64,000 bases of DNA from Roseomonas sp. (GTDB lineage Bacteria > Pseudomonadota > Alphaproteobacteria > Acetobacterales > Acetobacteraceae), in contig JADCER010000013.1 in the NCBI GenBank assembly GCA_020249925.1, positions 1 through 64,000 on the forward strand, in the 5' to 3' direction. Made by a program: the position numbers and the translations under genes. Shown piece after piece: positions 41,067 through 50,100 of the stretch. The notes below the pieces were generated by a model, which saw nothing but the letters and a program-made list of their open reading frames with translations, ran no database searches and was not told the DNA's origin. Within the stretch, counting starts at the first letter, position 1, and each line of letters opens with the position of its first letter.

Positions 41067-41993
41067 TTACGCGACACTCCCCGGATCGCAATTCGCCCCG
41101 CAGAGCACAATGCCAATGTGCGCGCCGGCGGGGGCGCGCCATGCGCCGGATAGCAGTGCGGCCAGCGCCGCAGCACCACCCGGTTCGGCCACGATACGCA
41201 GCTTTTCCCACAGCCAGCGCCGCGCGGCGATGATCGCCTCATCCGGCAGCGTCACGCAGGTGGCCTTGGTGGCGCTCAGAACTTCAAAAGCGAGGCGCCC
41301 GGCGCGGCGCGCGCCCAGGCTATCGGCGGCGATGCCGCCCACTGGCACATCCACTGGCGCGCCCGCCTGCTGCGCCATGGTCAGTGTCGCGCAGGAAGCC
41401 GGTTCCACCACCACCAGACCGGCGCGGCCCGCATACCAGGCACCAATGCCGCCAAACAGGCCGCCACCGCCGGCAGCGATCAACACATGGGTCAATTCTG
41501 GTGCGTCCTCTTCCAATTCCAGCCCGATCGTGCCCTGGCCGGCCAAAACCTCATGCTGGTCATAGGCATGGACCAGCATGGCGCCGGTTTCCGCCGCCCG
41601 GGTTTCGGAGGCGATACGCGCTTCCTCATAACTCGCCCCGCCAACCACAAGACGCGCCCCAAAACCTTCAATCCGCGCGCGTTTCACCGCAGGTGTGGGC
41701 GCAGGGACGAAGATTTCCGCTGGTACCCCAAGGCTTTGCGCCGCATAGGCCACCGCCGCGCCGTGATTGCCGCCGGATGCCGCCACCACGCCTGCCGGTG
41801 GCACCGTATTAGACAGCAGCCGATTAAAGGCGCCGCGTGGCTTGAAGGACCCTGTCACTTGCAGGAATTCCAGCTTGAGCGTGACGGGGTGTTCCGTCCC
41901 CAATTCATGCGGCGCCAGGCGCAGCACCGGGGTGCGCCGGATATGGGGGGCAATGCGCGCCATGGCAGCGCTGATATCGCTTTGTGCAATCAT
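41067..41993 (-). CDS. Threonine/serine dehydratase-type PLP enzyme
   Basis: 308 residues, fold type II PLP enzyme that deaminates threonine or serine to 2-oxoacid and ammonia. PLP-Lys is in VTGSFKPRGAFNRLL, the phosphate loop is AAGGGGLFGGIGAW, and SGGNHGAAVAYAA binds the substrate. It has no C-terminal ACT regulatory domain, so it resembles catabolic or stand-alone dehydratases (ThiF/racemase relatives possible). It is divergent from the PTS cluster; its start codon lies at the beginning of the hprK upstream region. Confidence 0.9.
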   Translation of the reverse strand: MIAQSDISAAMARIAPHIRRTPVLRLAPHELGTEHPVTLKLEFLQVTGSFKPRGAFNRLLSNTVPPAGVVAASGGNHGAAVAYAAQSLGVPAEIFVPAPTPAVKRARIEGFGARLVVGGASYEEARIASETRAAETGAMLVHAYDQHEVLAGQGTIGLELEEDAPELTHVLIAAGGGGLFGGIGAWYAGRAGLVVVEPASCATLTMAQQAGAPVDVPVGGIAADSLGARRAGRLAFEVLSATKATCVTLPDEAIIAARRWLWEKLRIVAEPGGAAALAALLSGAWRAPAGAHIGIVLCGANCDPGSVA

Positions 41994-42130
41994 GCACCGA
42001 GCCTGCCCCGCCCGCCCCGCCCCGGCAAGCGCTTCCCGCGCCCTGGCCTTTCTGGCATGATCCCTTCAGGCAAAGGCGCCAGAGACGGCGCCTCCTCAGG
42101 AAGGGGCCGGCGCGATGGTGCCGGCGAAAA

Positions 42131-42568
42131 ATGCTCATCCACGCAAGTGCAGCAGCTTGGGGGTCAGAGGCAGTGCTGTTCCGCGGCCCATCCGGCGCGG
42201 GCAAATCCGATCTGGTGCTGCGCCTGATCGGGCGCGGCTGGCATTTGGTGGCGGATGATCAGGTGATGCTTGAAGGCGAAACACTCAGCGCGCCACCCGC
42301 CTTGCGCGGCATGCTGGAAATACGCGGGCTTGGGATTTTTACCGCACTGCCAGTGGTAGAAAATGCACAGCTTCGCCTGGTGGTGGATTTGGCCGCGCGC
42401 GCCGATGTGCCGCGGCTGCCGGAACCGGCCTTCTGGCAAGGCCCCGCGGGCGCAGTGCCACGCATCACGCTGCATGCTTTTGAAGCTTCTGCCTGCGACA
42501 AGGTGATTTACGCGCTTGGCGCCGCCACAGGGCGCCTGCACCAAAAGGCCGGGGCCTTCGCGGCATGA
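42131..42568 (+). CDS. hprK: HPr kinase/phosphorylase, short alphaproteobacterial form
   Basis: 145 residues; it lacks the N-terminal domain of Gram-positive HprK and keeps only the catalytic part. Walker A is RGPSGAGKSDL, the metal/phosphorylase region is LVADDQVML, and GMLEIRGLGIFTAL is the conserved core. It phosphorylates and dephosphorylates the regulatory serine in HPr. The start is ATG 42131; upstream frame is not coding. It overlaps rapZ by 4 bp. The gene order hprK-rapZ-EIIA-HPr-EI is the classic alphaproteobacterial regulatory PTS. Confidence 0.92.
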   Translation: MLIHASAAAWGSEAVLFRGPSGAGKSDLVLRLIGRGWHLVADDQVMLEGETLSAPPALRGMLEIRGLGIFTALPVVENAQLRLVVDLAARADVPRLPEPAFWQGPAGAVPRITLHAFEASACDKVIYALGAATGRLHQKAGAFAA

Positions 42569-43500
42569 CCAGCCCTGTGCGCGATATTGTCCTGGTCACC
42601 GGGCTTTCCGGCGCGGGCAAGGCTTCCATCCTTCGCGTGCTTGAGGATTTGGGTTTTGAGACGGTGGACAACCCGCCGATTTCCATTCTGGAATCGCTGG
42701 TGGGTGATGGCGTGCTGCCGCTCGCCGCTGGGATTGATGCGCGCACGCGGGATTTCGATGCTGCTGCCGTGCTGCGCGTTTTGGAACGGCTGCGGCTGCG
42801 CTCCGACATCAACGTGTCGCTGATTTTCGCAACCGCCGAGGATGAGGCGCTGCTTCGCCGCTATACCGAATCGCGCCGCCGTCACCCGCTGGCGCCAGGT
42901 GGTCCCATGGGCTCACGCGTGCTGGAGGGAATCGCGCGCGAAAAGGCGCTCGTGGAAGCGCTGCGGGAAACAGCGGACCTCACGATTGATACCTCAGACC
43001 TGCCGCTGGCTGATCTGCGGCGCATGATTGAAGGGCGCTTTGCCCCGGATGCCGCGGCGGGGTTGGCGGTTTCGGTGCTTTCTTTCGCCTACCCCAAGGG
43101 CCTGCCGCGCGAAGCCGATTTGGTTTTCGATGTACGCTTTCTGCGCAACCCGCATTATGATCCGGTGCTGCGCCCCATGACCGGCCAGGCCGCACCGGTG
43201 GCGGCCTTCATTGAAGCCGATCCGGATTTTTCGGCCTTTTGGCAGAGGTTACGCGATTTTCTTGAGCTTTTGCTGCCGCGTTACAAAGCGGAGGGGAAGA
43301 AATATTTCACCATCGCGGTCGGCTGCACGGGGGGTAAGCATCGGTCTGTCCTTGTCGCGGAACGCTTGGCGGGGCATCTTCGCGCTTCCGGATGGCGAGT
43401 AGACCTCGCGCATCGGGAATTGAAACTTGCCGGCGGACAGGCTAGCCCCTCCGGCGCTTCTACCGCTTCGGGCCAGGAGGCCCTTTCGCAAGCATCATGA
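42565..43500 (+). CDS. rapZ: RNase adapter / nucleotide-binding protein RapZ family
   Basis: 311 residues. Walker A is VLVTGLSGAGKAS, a second nucleotide region is SVLSFAYPKGLPREADLVFDVR, and GCTGGKHRSVLVAERL is the C-terminal family signature. In E. coli it guides RNase E to the sRNA GlmZ and so controls amino-sugar synthesis; in alphaproteobacteria the role is less clear. It is in the PTS cluster with 4-bp overlaps on both sides. Confidence 0.93.
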   Translation: MTSPVRDIVLVTGLSGAGKASILRVLEDLGFETVDNPPISILESLVGDGVLPLAAGIDARTRDFDAAAVLRVLERLRLRSDINVSLIFATAEDEALLRRYTESRRRHPLAPGGPMGSRVLEGIAREKALVEALRETADLTIDTSDLPLADLRRMIEGRFAPDAAAGLAVSVLSFAYPKGLPREADLVFDVRFLRNPHYDPVLRPMTGQAAPVAAFIEADPDFSAFWQRLRDFLELLLPRYKAEGKKYFTIAVGCTGGKHRSVLVAERLAGHLRASGWRVDLAHRELKLAGGQASPSGASTASGQEALSQAS

Positions 43501-43922
43501 TTGGTCTTGTTCTGGTTTCCCATGGCAGGTTGGCCGAAGAATTGCGGCTGGCGATGGAACATGTGGTCGGCCCGCAGCAGGCGGTGGCAACCGTCTGCAT
43601 TGGCCCCGACGATGATATGGAAATGCGCCGGCGCGAAATACGCGACTGCATCGCCAGTGTGGATCAGGGCGATGGCGTTGTAGTGCTGACCGATATGTAT
43701 GGCGGCACGCCTTCAAACCTTGCCATGCAAATGGTGGAAAAGGGCAAGCCGGTGGAAGTGCTGGCCGGTGTGAACCTGCCGCTGCTGGTCAAGCTTGCGA
43801 AGGTGCGCGGCAGTGAACCGCTGCATGAAGCGCTTGATCACGCCAAGGCAGCAGGGCGGAAATATATCGCGCTCGCCCGCGATGTTGCGGGCGCCAAGCC
43901 CAATGGTAGCGCCAAGGAATGA
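43497..43922 (+). CDS. PTS fructose/mannose-type EIIA protein
   Basis: 141 residues, mannose-family EIIA domain only. The phosphorylated His is in IGLVLVSHGRLAEEL (His9), and VVLTDMYGGTPSNLAM is the family Asp-containing segment. It takes phosphate from HPr. With no EIIB or EIIC in the cluster, it cannot transport sugar, so it probably signals phosphorylation state to sensor kinases or metabolism. Four-base overlaps with rapZ and HPr suggest one mRNA. Similar genes are called manX or ptsL. Confidence 0.92.
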   Translation: MIGLVLVSHGRLAEELRLAMEHVVGPQQAVATVCIGPDDDMEMRRREIRDCIASVDQGDGVVVLTDMYGGTPSNLAMQMVEKGKPVEVLAGVNLPLLVKLAKVRGSEPLHEALDHAKAAGRKYIALARDVAGAKPNGSAKE

Positions 43923-44224
43923 ACGAAGCCGCGCCCGCCCCTTCTTCCGGCGGCATGGTGCTGCGCCGTTCTGTTGTCATCCCAAATAGTCGCGGCCTGC
44001 ATGCCCGCGCGGCGGCAAAACTGGTCGCGCTGGCGGAGCGCTATTCTGCTTGCGTGAATGTGCTGCGCGATGGACAAAGCGTGCCCGCTGTTTCCATCAT
44101 GGGGCTGATGATGCTGGGCGCCGGGCGCGGTGCTGAAATTGTGATCGAGGCTGAAGGCTGGGACGCGAAGGAAGCGCTGGACGCCGTGGCAGCCTTGGTC
44201 GAGGCAGGCTTCCATGAAGACTGA
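43919..44224 (+). CDS. ptsH: HPr phosphocarrier protein
   Basis: 101 residues; the first 14 are a flexible extension. His28 in GLHARAAAKLVAL receives phosphate from EI. Ser59 in VSIMGLMMLGA is the HprK target, and IEAEGWDAKEALDAVAALV is the C-terminal helix. It shuttles phosphate to EIIA(Man). The ptsI gene begins 10 bp before its stop. Confidence 0.93.
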   Translation: MNEAAPAPSSGGMVLRRSVVIPNSRGLHARAAAKLVALAERYSACVNVLRDGQSVPAVSIMGLMMLGAGRGAEIVIEAEGWDAKEALDAVAALVEAGFHED

Positions 44225-46040
44225 AACGCCCGCCCGCCCACGCACCAGCAAAACCCCGCGTCGGCGCGAAACACAATTGCGCGGCATCGCGGTTTCGCCC
44301 GGCATTGCCATCGGCCCCGCTTTTGACACGAGCGAAGCGCCCGCCGAGGCGCCGCGCCGGCGCATCATGACTGAGGCCATTGAAGCAGAACGCCAGCGCT
44401 TGGCCGATGCTGTGGCGTTTTCGCGTAAGCAAGTCACCAAACTCAAAACGCGCATCGCCATCCTGCCCGAAGAAGCGCAGGAGGAAATCGCGCCCTTGCT
44501 TGATGCGCATCTGCTCATGCTCGGCAATTCACGCCTGATCCGTGGTGCACGCAAACGGATTGAAAGCGAATTGCTGGCGGCCGAGACCGCCATCACGGAT
44601 GAGGCGGAAGTGATTGCGGAAGCGATTCTTGCCGCCAAGGATGATGATCGGGCTGGCCTCACGCGCCGCGCGACGGAAGTGCGCGATATTGCCCGGCGCA
44701 TCACGCGCAACCTGACCGCGACCCCCTTTCGCAGCCTGAAAAACCTGCCCGAAGGGTGCATTCTCATTGCTGAGGAACTCACACCCTCAGACGCCGCATT
44801 ATTGGACCCGGCGCGTATTGCGGGTGTGGCCACCGATGAGGGCGGGGCTGATGGCCATACGGCGATCATGCTGCGCGCGCTTGGCATTCCTTCCGTCCTT
44901 GGCGTGCCGGGGCTGACGGAAAGCGTGCGGCGCGATGATGTGGTGGTGTTGGATGGTGCGGCGGGGACTATCGCCATCCACCCAGAAGCCGCGACGCTGA
45001 CGGCTGCAAAGGAAAAACTGGCGGCCTATGCGCGGGAACGCGCGCGGCTTGGCCGGCTGCGTCGCCTGCCCGCCATCACCACCGATGGCGAAGCGGTGGA
45101 ATTGCAGGCCAATCTGGAAATTCCACAGGAATTGCCGCTGATCGCGCAGGCCGGCGCGCAGGGCATTGGGCTGCTGCGTACCGAATTCCTGTTCATGAAT
45201 CGCGAGGATTTGCCGGATGAGGAAGCGCAGTGCGCGGCCTATCGCCAAATCCTGGAAGCCATGGGCCAGGACCCGGTGACCATTCGCGTGCTGGATTGGG
45301 GTGGGGAGAAGGATATCGCAGCGCTCGCCGAAGGTATTGCGCCGACCCATGCCGGCGCCAATCCAGCGCTTGGGCTGCGGGGCATCAGGCTATTGCTGCG
45401 CCGGCCGGAATTGCTGGAAGTGCAATTCGCGGCGATTTTGCGCGTGGCGGCGGAATTGCCCGATGGCCAGGTGCGGCTTTTGCTACCGATGGTGACAATC
45501 CCTGAGGAAATGAAGCAGGCGCGCGATATTTTTGATCGTGTCGCGCGGCGGCTCCGCCGACGGGGTGACAAGCTGCCGGATAAACTGCCGCTGCTGGGTG
45601 CGATGATTGAAACGCCAGGCGCGGCGTTGGCGGCCGATGCGATTGCGTTGGAAGCCGATTTCTTTTCAATCGGCAGCAATGATTTGGCGATGTATACGCT
45701 CGCCGTTGATCGCGGCGATGCGGAAGTGGCGCATCTTTATGACCCGCTGCACCCGGCGGTGCTGCGCCTGATGCAATTCGCGACCGAAGCGGCGCTCAGG
45801 TTGCGCATGCCGGTTTCAATTTGCGGGGAGATGGCGGGCAATCCGCAATTGATCCCGCTGCTGCTCGGGCTTGGCATTCGCAGTTTTTCGATGAATGCAT
45901 CGGCCATTCCGCGCGTGAAGCAGGCGGTGCGCGGGCTTGATATCGGCGATTGCGCACGCTTCGCCCGCCGCGTGATGGAACAAAGCGACCCGGCACGGAT
46001 CCGCGAATTGGTGGCGGGGTTTGCGTCAGAGAAAGCTTGA
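44214..46040 (+). CDS. ptsI: Phosphoenolpyruvate-protein phosphotransferase (EI)
   Basis: 608 residues, starts the PTS by taking phosphate from PEP. No GAF domain precedes it, so it is EI, not the nitrogen-type EINtr. The phospho-His is His215 in GGADGHTAIMLR. The PEP-binding TIM barrel is shown by QGIGLLRTEFLFM, GANPALGLRGIRLLL, LGAMIETPGA and SIGSNDLAMYTLAVDRGD, with catalytic Cys in MPVSICGEMAGN. It overlaps ptsH by 11 bp. Phosphate flows from EI to HPr to EIIA. Confidence 0.95.
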   Translation: MKTETPARPRTSKTPRRRETQLRGIAVSPGIAIGPAFDTSEAPAEAPRRRIMTEAIEAERQRLADAVAFSRKQVTKLKTRIAILPEEAQEEIAPLLDAHLLMLGNSRLIRGARKRIESELLAAETAITDEAEVIAEAILAAKDDDRAGLTRRATEVRDIARRITRNLTATPFRSLKNLPEGCILIAEELTPSDAALLDPARIAGVATDEGGADGHTAIMLRALGIPSVLGVPGLTESVRRDDVVVLDGAAGTIAIHPEAATLTAAKEKLAAYARERARLGRLRRLPAITTDGEAVELQANLEIPQELPLIAQAGAQGIGLLRTEFLFMNREDLPDEEAQCAAYRQILEAMGQDPVTIRVLDWGGEKDIAALAEGIAPTHAGANPALGLRGIRLLLRRPELLEVQFAAILRVAAELPDGQVRLLLPMVTIPEEMKQARDIFDRVARRLRRRGDKLPDKLPLLGAMIETPGAALAADAIALEADFFSIGSNDLAMYTLAVDRGDAEVAHLYDPLHPAVLRLMQFATEAALRLRMPVSICGEMAGNPQLIPLLLGLGIRSFSMNASAIPRVKQAVRGLDIGDCARFARRVMEQSDPARIRELVAGFASEKA

Positions 46041-46054
46041 AACTGTCCGTTTCA
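46038..46054. terminator. Hairpin between convergent ptsI and azlD
   Basis: TGAAAC (46038-46043) and GTTTCA (46049-46054) pair and cover the stop codons of both convergent genes. Only six pairs and no U run, so it is a weak candidate. Confidence 0.35.
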
Positions 46055-46375
46055 GTTCAGCACCGCCCGCAAGGCCAGCATCGCCGCGAGCCCAACCAAA
46101 AGCGCCGGCAGCAGATTGCGCCCAAAGCCGAGGCACACCGCAACCCCCACCCCCAGCCCAAAAAGCCGTGCCGCCAAGGGCACATCAGCCAGCGCCCCGG
46201 TTGGTGCGATGATCGCCAGCATGACAAAAGCCGCGAGCGTTGCCTGCGCAATCGCCGTCGCCCAGGCGATCACCGGATGATCGCCACCAAGCCCGCCCGC
46301 CAGCCACACGCCGGCACTCCGCAGCATCAGACAAGCAAGCGCGGTCAGCGCGAGGGCGATATCAGCGTTGTCCAC
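46052..46375 (-). CDS. azlD: AzlD family branched-chain amino acid transport protein
   Basis: About 107 residues from GTG 46375, which overlaps the azlC end by 14 bp; an upstream start at 46411 lies deeper in azlC. Four hydrophobic segments are visible, including GVWLAGGLGGDHPVIAWATA and LFGLGVGVAVCLGFGRNLL. AzlD is the small partner of AzlC in export of branched-chain and some other amino acids (LIV-E family). It ends against ptsI. Confidence 0.88.
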   Translation of the reverse strand: MDNADIALALTALACLMLRSAGVWLAGGLGGDHPVIAWATAIAQATLAAFVMLAIIAPTGALADVPLAARLFGLGVGVAVCLGFGRNLLPALLVGLAAMLALRAVLN

Positions 46376-47075
46376 GCACGCGCCCCCACAAAAAAGCGAC
46401 GGTTCCGCCAATGATCCCCGCCGCCAAAAGCCCCATGGAGGATGGCAGGATGAAGGTCAGCCCCGCCGCCGCTGCGCCGCATAGAATGGCGCGGCGCGGT
46501 GCAGGTTTGTCCAGATCAGCGGCCAGCAGCAGCGCGTAATAGAGCGGATTGACGAATAGCAACGCCGCGCGCGCGTGATCATCCAACATGCCCGCCACGT
46601 AATATCCTGCGAGTGCGGCAAGCCCCGCCACCACCCAGCTTGTCAGACCAAAGCCCAAGAACCAGGAAAGCCTGACGGAAGCAACAATTTCGGGAAAGGC
46701 GCGCATCGCTGCCGCCCAAGGGGTCACCGCAATGAAGGGAATGGCCGGGATCAGGCGCTTGCGGTCTGCCACGCCGAAAAGCGGCGTGATGGCAATCGCC
46801 ATGGGCAGGAAACGCGCATTCACTGCAATCGCACCCATTACTGCGGGCGCGATGCCGCCCACAAAACCCGTGCTTGCCGCTTGCACCAAAACCAATTGCC
46901 CGGGCATGCCATAGATCGCCCAGCACGCCACCAAAGCCCAGCCTGGCGAAAGCCCCGCTTCCCGCACGGCCGCCCCGAAGGCGAGGAAGGTGGCCGCCAT
47001 GGCCACGCCCGCCGCCCCCACCGCATCACGCGCGCCAAATAGCGCCGCGCCGCGGGCGGAGGTGACGCTACCCAT
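46362..47075 (-). CDS. azlC: AzlC family branched-chain amino acid permease
   Basis: 237 residues, about seven membrane helices. AzlC features include ALFGARDAVGAAGVAMAATFLAFG, LVACWAIYGMPGQLVLVQAAS, NARFLPMAIAITPLFG and YYVAGMLDDHARAALLFVNPLYYALL. It forms an exporter with AzlD, whose start codon lies inside the azlC 3' end. The gap to the helicase gene downstream on the same strand is 46 bp. Confidence 0.92.
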   Translation of the reverse strand: MGSVTSARGAALFGARDAVGAAGVAMAATFLAFGAAVREAGLSPGWALVACWAIYGMPGQLVLVQAASTGFVGGIAPAVMGAIAVNARFLPMAIAITPLFGVADRKRLIPAIPFIAVTPWAAAMRAFPEIVASVRLSWFLGFGLTSWVVAGLAALAGYYVAGMLDDHARAALLFVNPLYYALLLAADLDKPAPRRAILCGAAAAGLTFILPSSMGLLAAGIIGGTVAFLWGRVRGQR

Positions 47076-47121
47076 GCGCGCGCGGATGCATGACAGCGTA
47101 GGGCGAAGCAGCCTTCATGCG

Positions 47122-50100
47122 CTAAAGCTTCACCACCCCGGCACCGATCAAACCCGCAAGCCGCGCCGCGATGGCGGTTTGCGCATTGCCATCCAACCCC
47201 AGCAGGCGATGAATACCGGCGGCGAGTTCCGCTTCCGTTGTGGCCGGGCGCAGCGCCAAAAGCTTTTCGGCTGCAGCAGCGATTTCGCGCGGTGCTACGG
47301 CAGCGGCGCGGCGCAAATGGGCGCCCGCAGCGCGGCGATCCCGCGGCACAATCGCAGCACCCTCGGCCAAAAGAAAACCCTGTTCTTCCTTCACGCCATG
47401 CAATTGTCGCGCAAGCGCCAAAGCCTGGCGCAAGGCATCGCGCGCTGGCGTAGGCAGCGCTTCCAATCCCCATAACAACCGAACGCGTTCGCCAAGGCTT
47501 TCGTTCGTAATCGGCGTTTCGACAGTGATGATTTCGGCAAGAATGCCAGCGAGTGTGGCGAAGGGCACATCTGCTATGGCGGTAGTTTTGGGCACATCGG
47601 GCGCGGCTTCGCGGTAAGGCTCCGCCAAGCCAGTTTCCGGGGCGGGCACTGCTGCTTCAGGCGCGGTGGTGGCGGGCGCGGCGCCGAGTAGCGCAGCGAC
47701 GCGCGCGGCCTCAGCCTCTGGCCTGCCATACCAGGAAAGCGACCAAGCGCGCGCCAGCTTCCAGCCCATGGCCTCAAGCGCGCTGGCACGGCCCCTTTCG
47801 CGATCACGCGCTGAGCGCAGCGCCGCCCAATCGCCGGCATCGGCTTCAATGCCCAGCACGTAATTGCCGGAATCGCGCGCTGCGACATCCAGGAACAAGC
47901 CCGCCATGCCCACGCGCGGCACGGCTTCCTTCCCGGCGGCTTCTATCGCCTTGCCAATGGCCGCTGCGATGGGCGCCGCTCGGGTTTTTGCTGCTGCGGC
48001 GCGCGGTGCATCCCCGGCGGCGGCGAAGGCGAGGAAGGATTTGAGAGTCGCGACCCCACGCCCCGAGGCGCGCGCCAAATCAATGTCATCCGCACCGATG
48101 GACGAAAACACAATGCAGCGCTTCTTGGCGCGCGTGATCAGCACATTCAGCCGGCGTTCGCCACCATCGGCGGAAAGCGGGCCGAAGCGCATGGCAAGCT
48201 TGCCGTCAGCGCCACGCCCATAGCCCACCGAAATCATGATCGAATCGCGTTCATCCCCCTGAACATTTTCCAGGTTTTTCACGAAAAAGGGTTCATCCGG
48301 ATGCGCGGCAAAAAACGCTTCAGTATCCGGATTATCGCGCCGCGCCGCTTCAACCGCATTCAGAATCGCATCCCGCTGGCGGATGGAAAAAGCTGCAATG
48401 CCCAAGGTATCGCCGGGTGTTTCGCGCGCATGGGCGATCACCGCTTCCGTCACGGCACGGGCTTCTTCCGCATTGGTCCCCGTGCCGCCGGTGTCAAACC
48501 GCCCTTCAACGCGGCGCAGTGAAAGCCCAAGCGTGGCCGAACGCGCGCGCGGCGATGGCAGAATGAAAAGCCGGTTCTCATAAAACTCCGCATTAGATGT
48601 CGCGATCAGGCTTTCATGCCGGCTGCGATAATGCCAGCGCAGCATAGCGGATGGTAGGCCGCGCGCATTGCAAAGCCCGAGAATGCTTTCGACATCGCGC
48701 GCCGCGACAACCTCAGCCGTGTCTTCGGCGGCTTCTTCCCCTTCTTCACCAGTCATGCGCTGAAAGAAGCGCGTGGGCGGCATTTGCTTGTCATCACCCA
48801 CCACCACCACCTGCCTGCAACGCGCAATGGCGCCGAGTGCATCCACGGGCTCCACCTGGCTCGCCTCATCAATCACCAGCAGGTCGAAGGAAAGCCCGGG
48901 CTTCAGCCCATGCGGGGGGGCGAGGAATTGCGCCACCGAAAGCGGGCTCATCATGAAAATAGGCTTGGCCTTTTGCACTGCCTGGGAAGCGCGCAGCAGC
49001 AATTCGCGCACCGGCAAATGGCCGCGCTTCTTTTCCATCTCACCACGCAGCACCGCCATGCCCGGCGCGCCGTCGCGTACTTCCTTCACGCGCTGCGCAT
49101 GGGCATAGGCCGCTTCTGCGCGCGTCAGCGAAATGCGCGCGCGATCGGCTTCGCGGAAATCCGCAACCAGCCGATCCGCCGCCGCACCGTCAAAAGCCGC
49201 CAATTCCGGGTGCTGCGCCATCGCAGCGCGGAGCAAGCCTTCATGCAGCGTGAAGGAAAACACATCCTCTGCCGCTTCGGGCGCGACACGGCCATCGCCC
49301 AAGCGTTCCAGCAAGGGCTCGAGCCCGCCGGCTGAGGCGGCTGCGCGGCGCCAGCCGAGCCACGCATCAAGCGCTTCCGGCGCCGCCGCCCAATCGCCAA
49401 GCCGCGCGGCAAGGGCAGCGAAGGAAGCCTCGTCCGCACCAAAGGCACTGCGCGCATCAAGCCTTGTTGCCTGCTGCAATTCCTGAAAGGCAGCCAGCGC
49501 TGCCTCCAGCGGTGCGGCTTCGGCTGGCTTGGCGCCATTAGCGAGCGCCGTCAGCGCCGCCGCGCCATGGGCCTTGCGCCACGCCAGCAAGGCGGCCAGT
49601 GGCGCGGGATCACTCGCCTCCCCTTGCCACAGCGTGCCGAAAGCCGCGCGGCCCAAAGCATCGCCATTGCGCAAGGCCTCACGCGCAGCCTGCCCGGCAA
49701 GCGCGGCATCAAGCGCCGGCAGCGGGTTTTCCGCATCGCGTGCAATGCTTGCCGCGAGCGCCTTGGCGTCACGCCGCGCGCCGGATAGAAAACCGAAAAC
49801 GCCGCCCGCTTCTGCCAAGGTGGCACGCGCTTCTGCAATGCCAGCCACATCCAAAGCGCCCGGCAACAGCCGCGGATCAGCCTTGGCTTTTTGCAAAGCG
49901 CCCAGCGACTGCACCAGGGCTTCCAGCGGCGCCAGATCGCCCGCCCAGGCTTCGTGCTTCAGCGCCGTTGCATCATGCGCGGGTGCTGTCGCCAGCGCCG
50001 GGCGCAAGGCAAGCGCGCTTTCCGCTGCCTTCGGTCCGGCTGCCGGCCCTAGCGCCGCACCGGCCGCAGCAAAGGCACGAATCCAGCCGGGCAAACGCCC

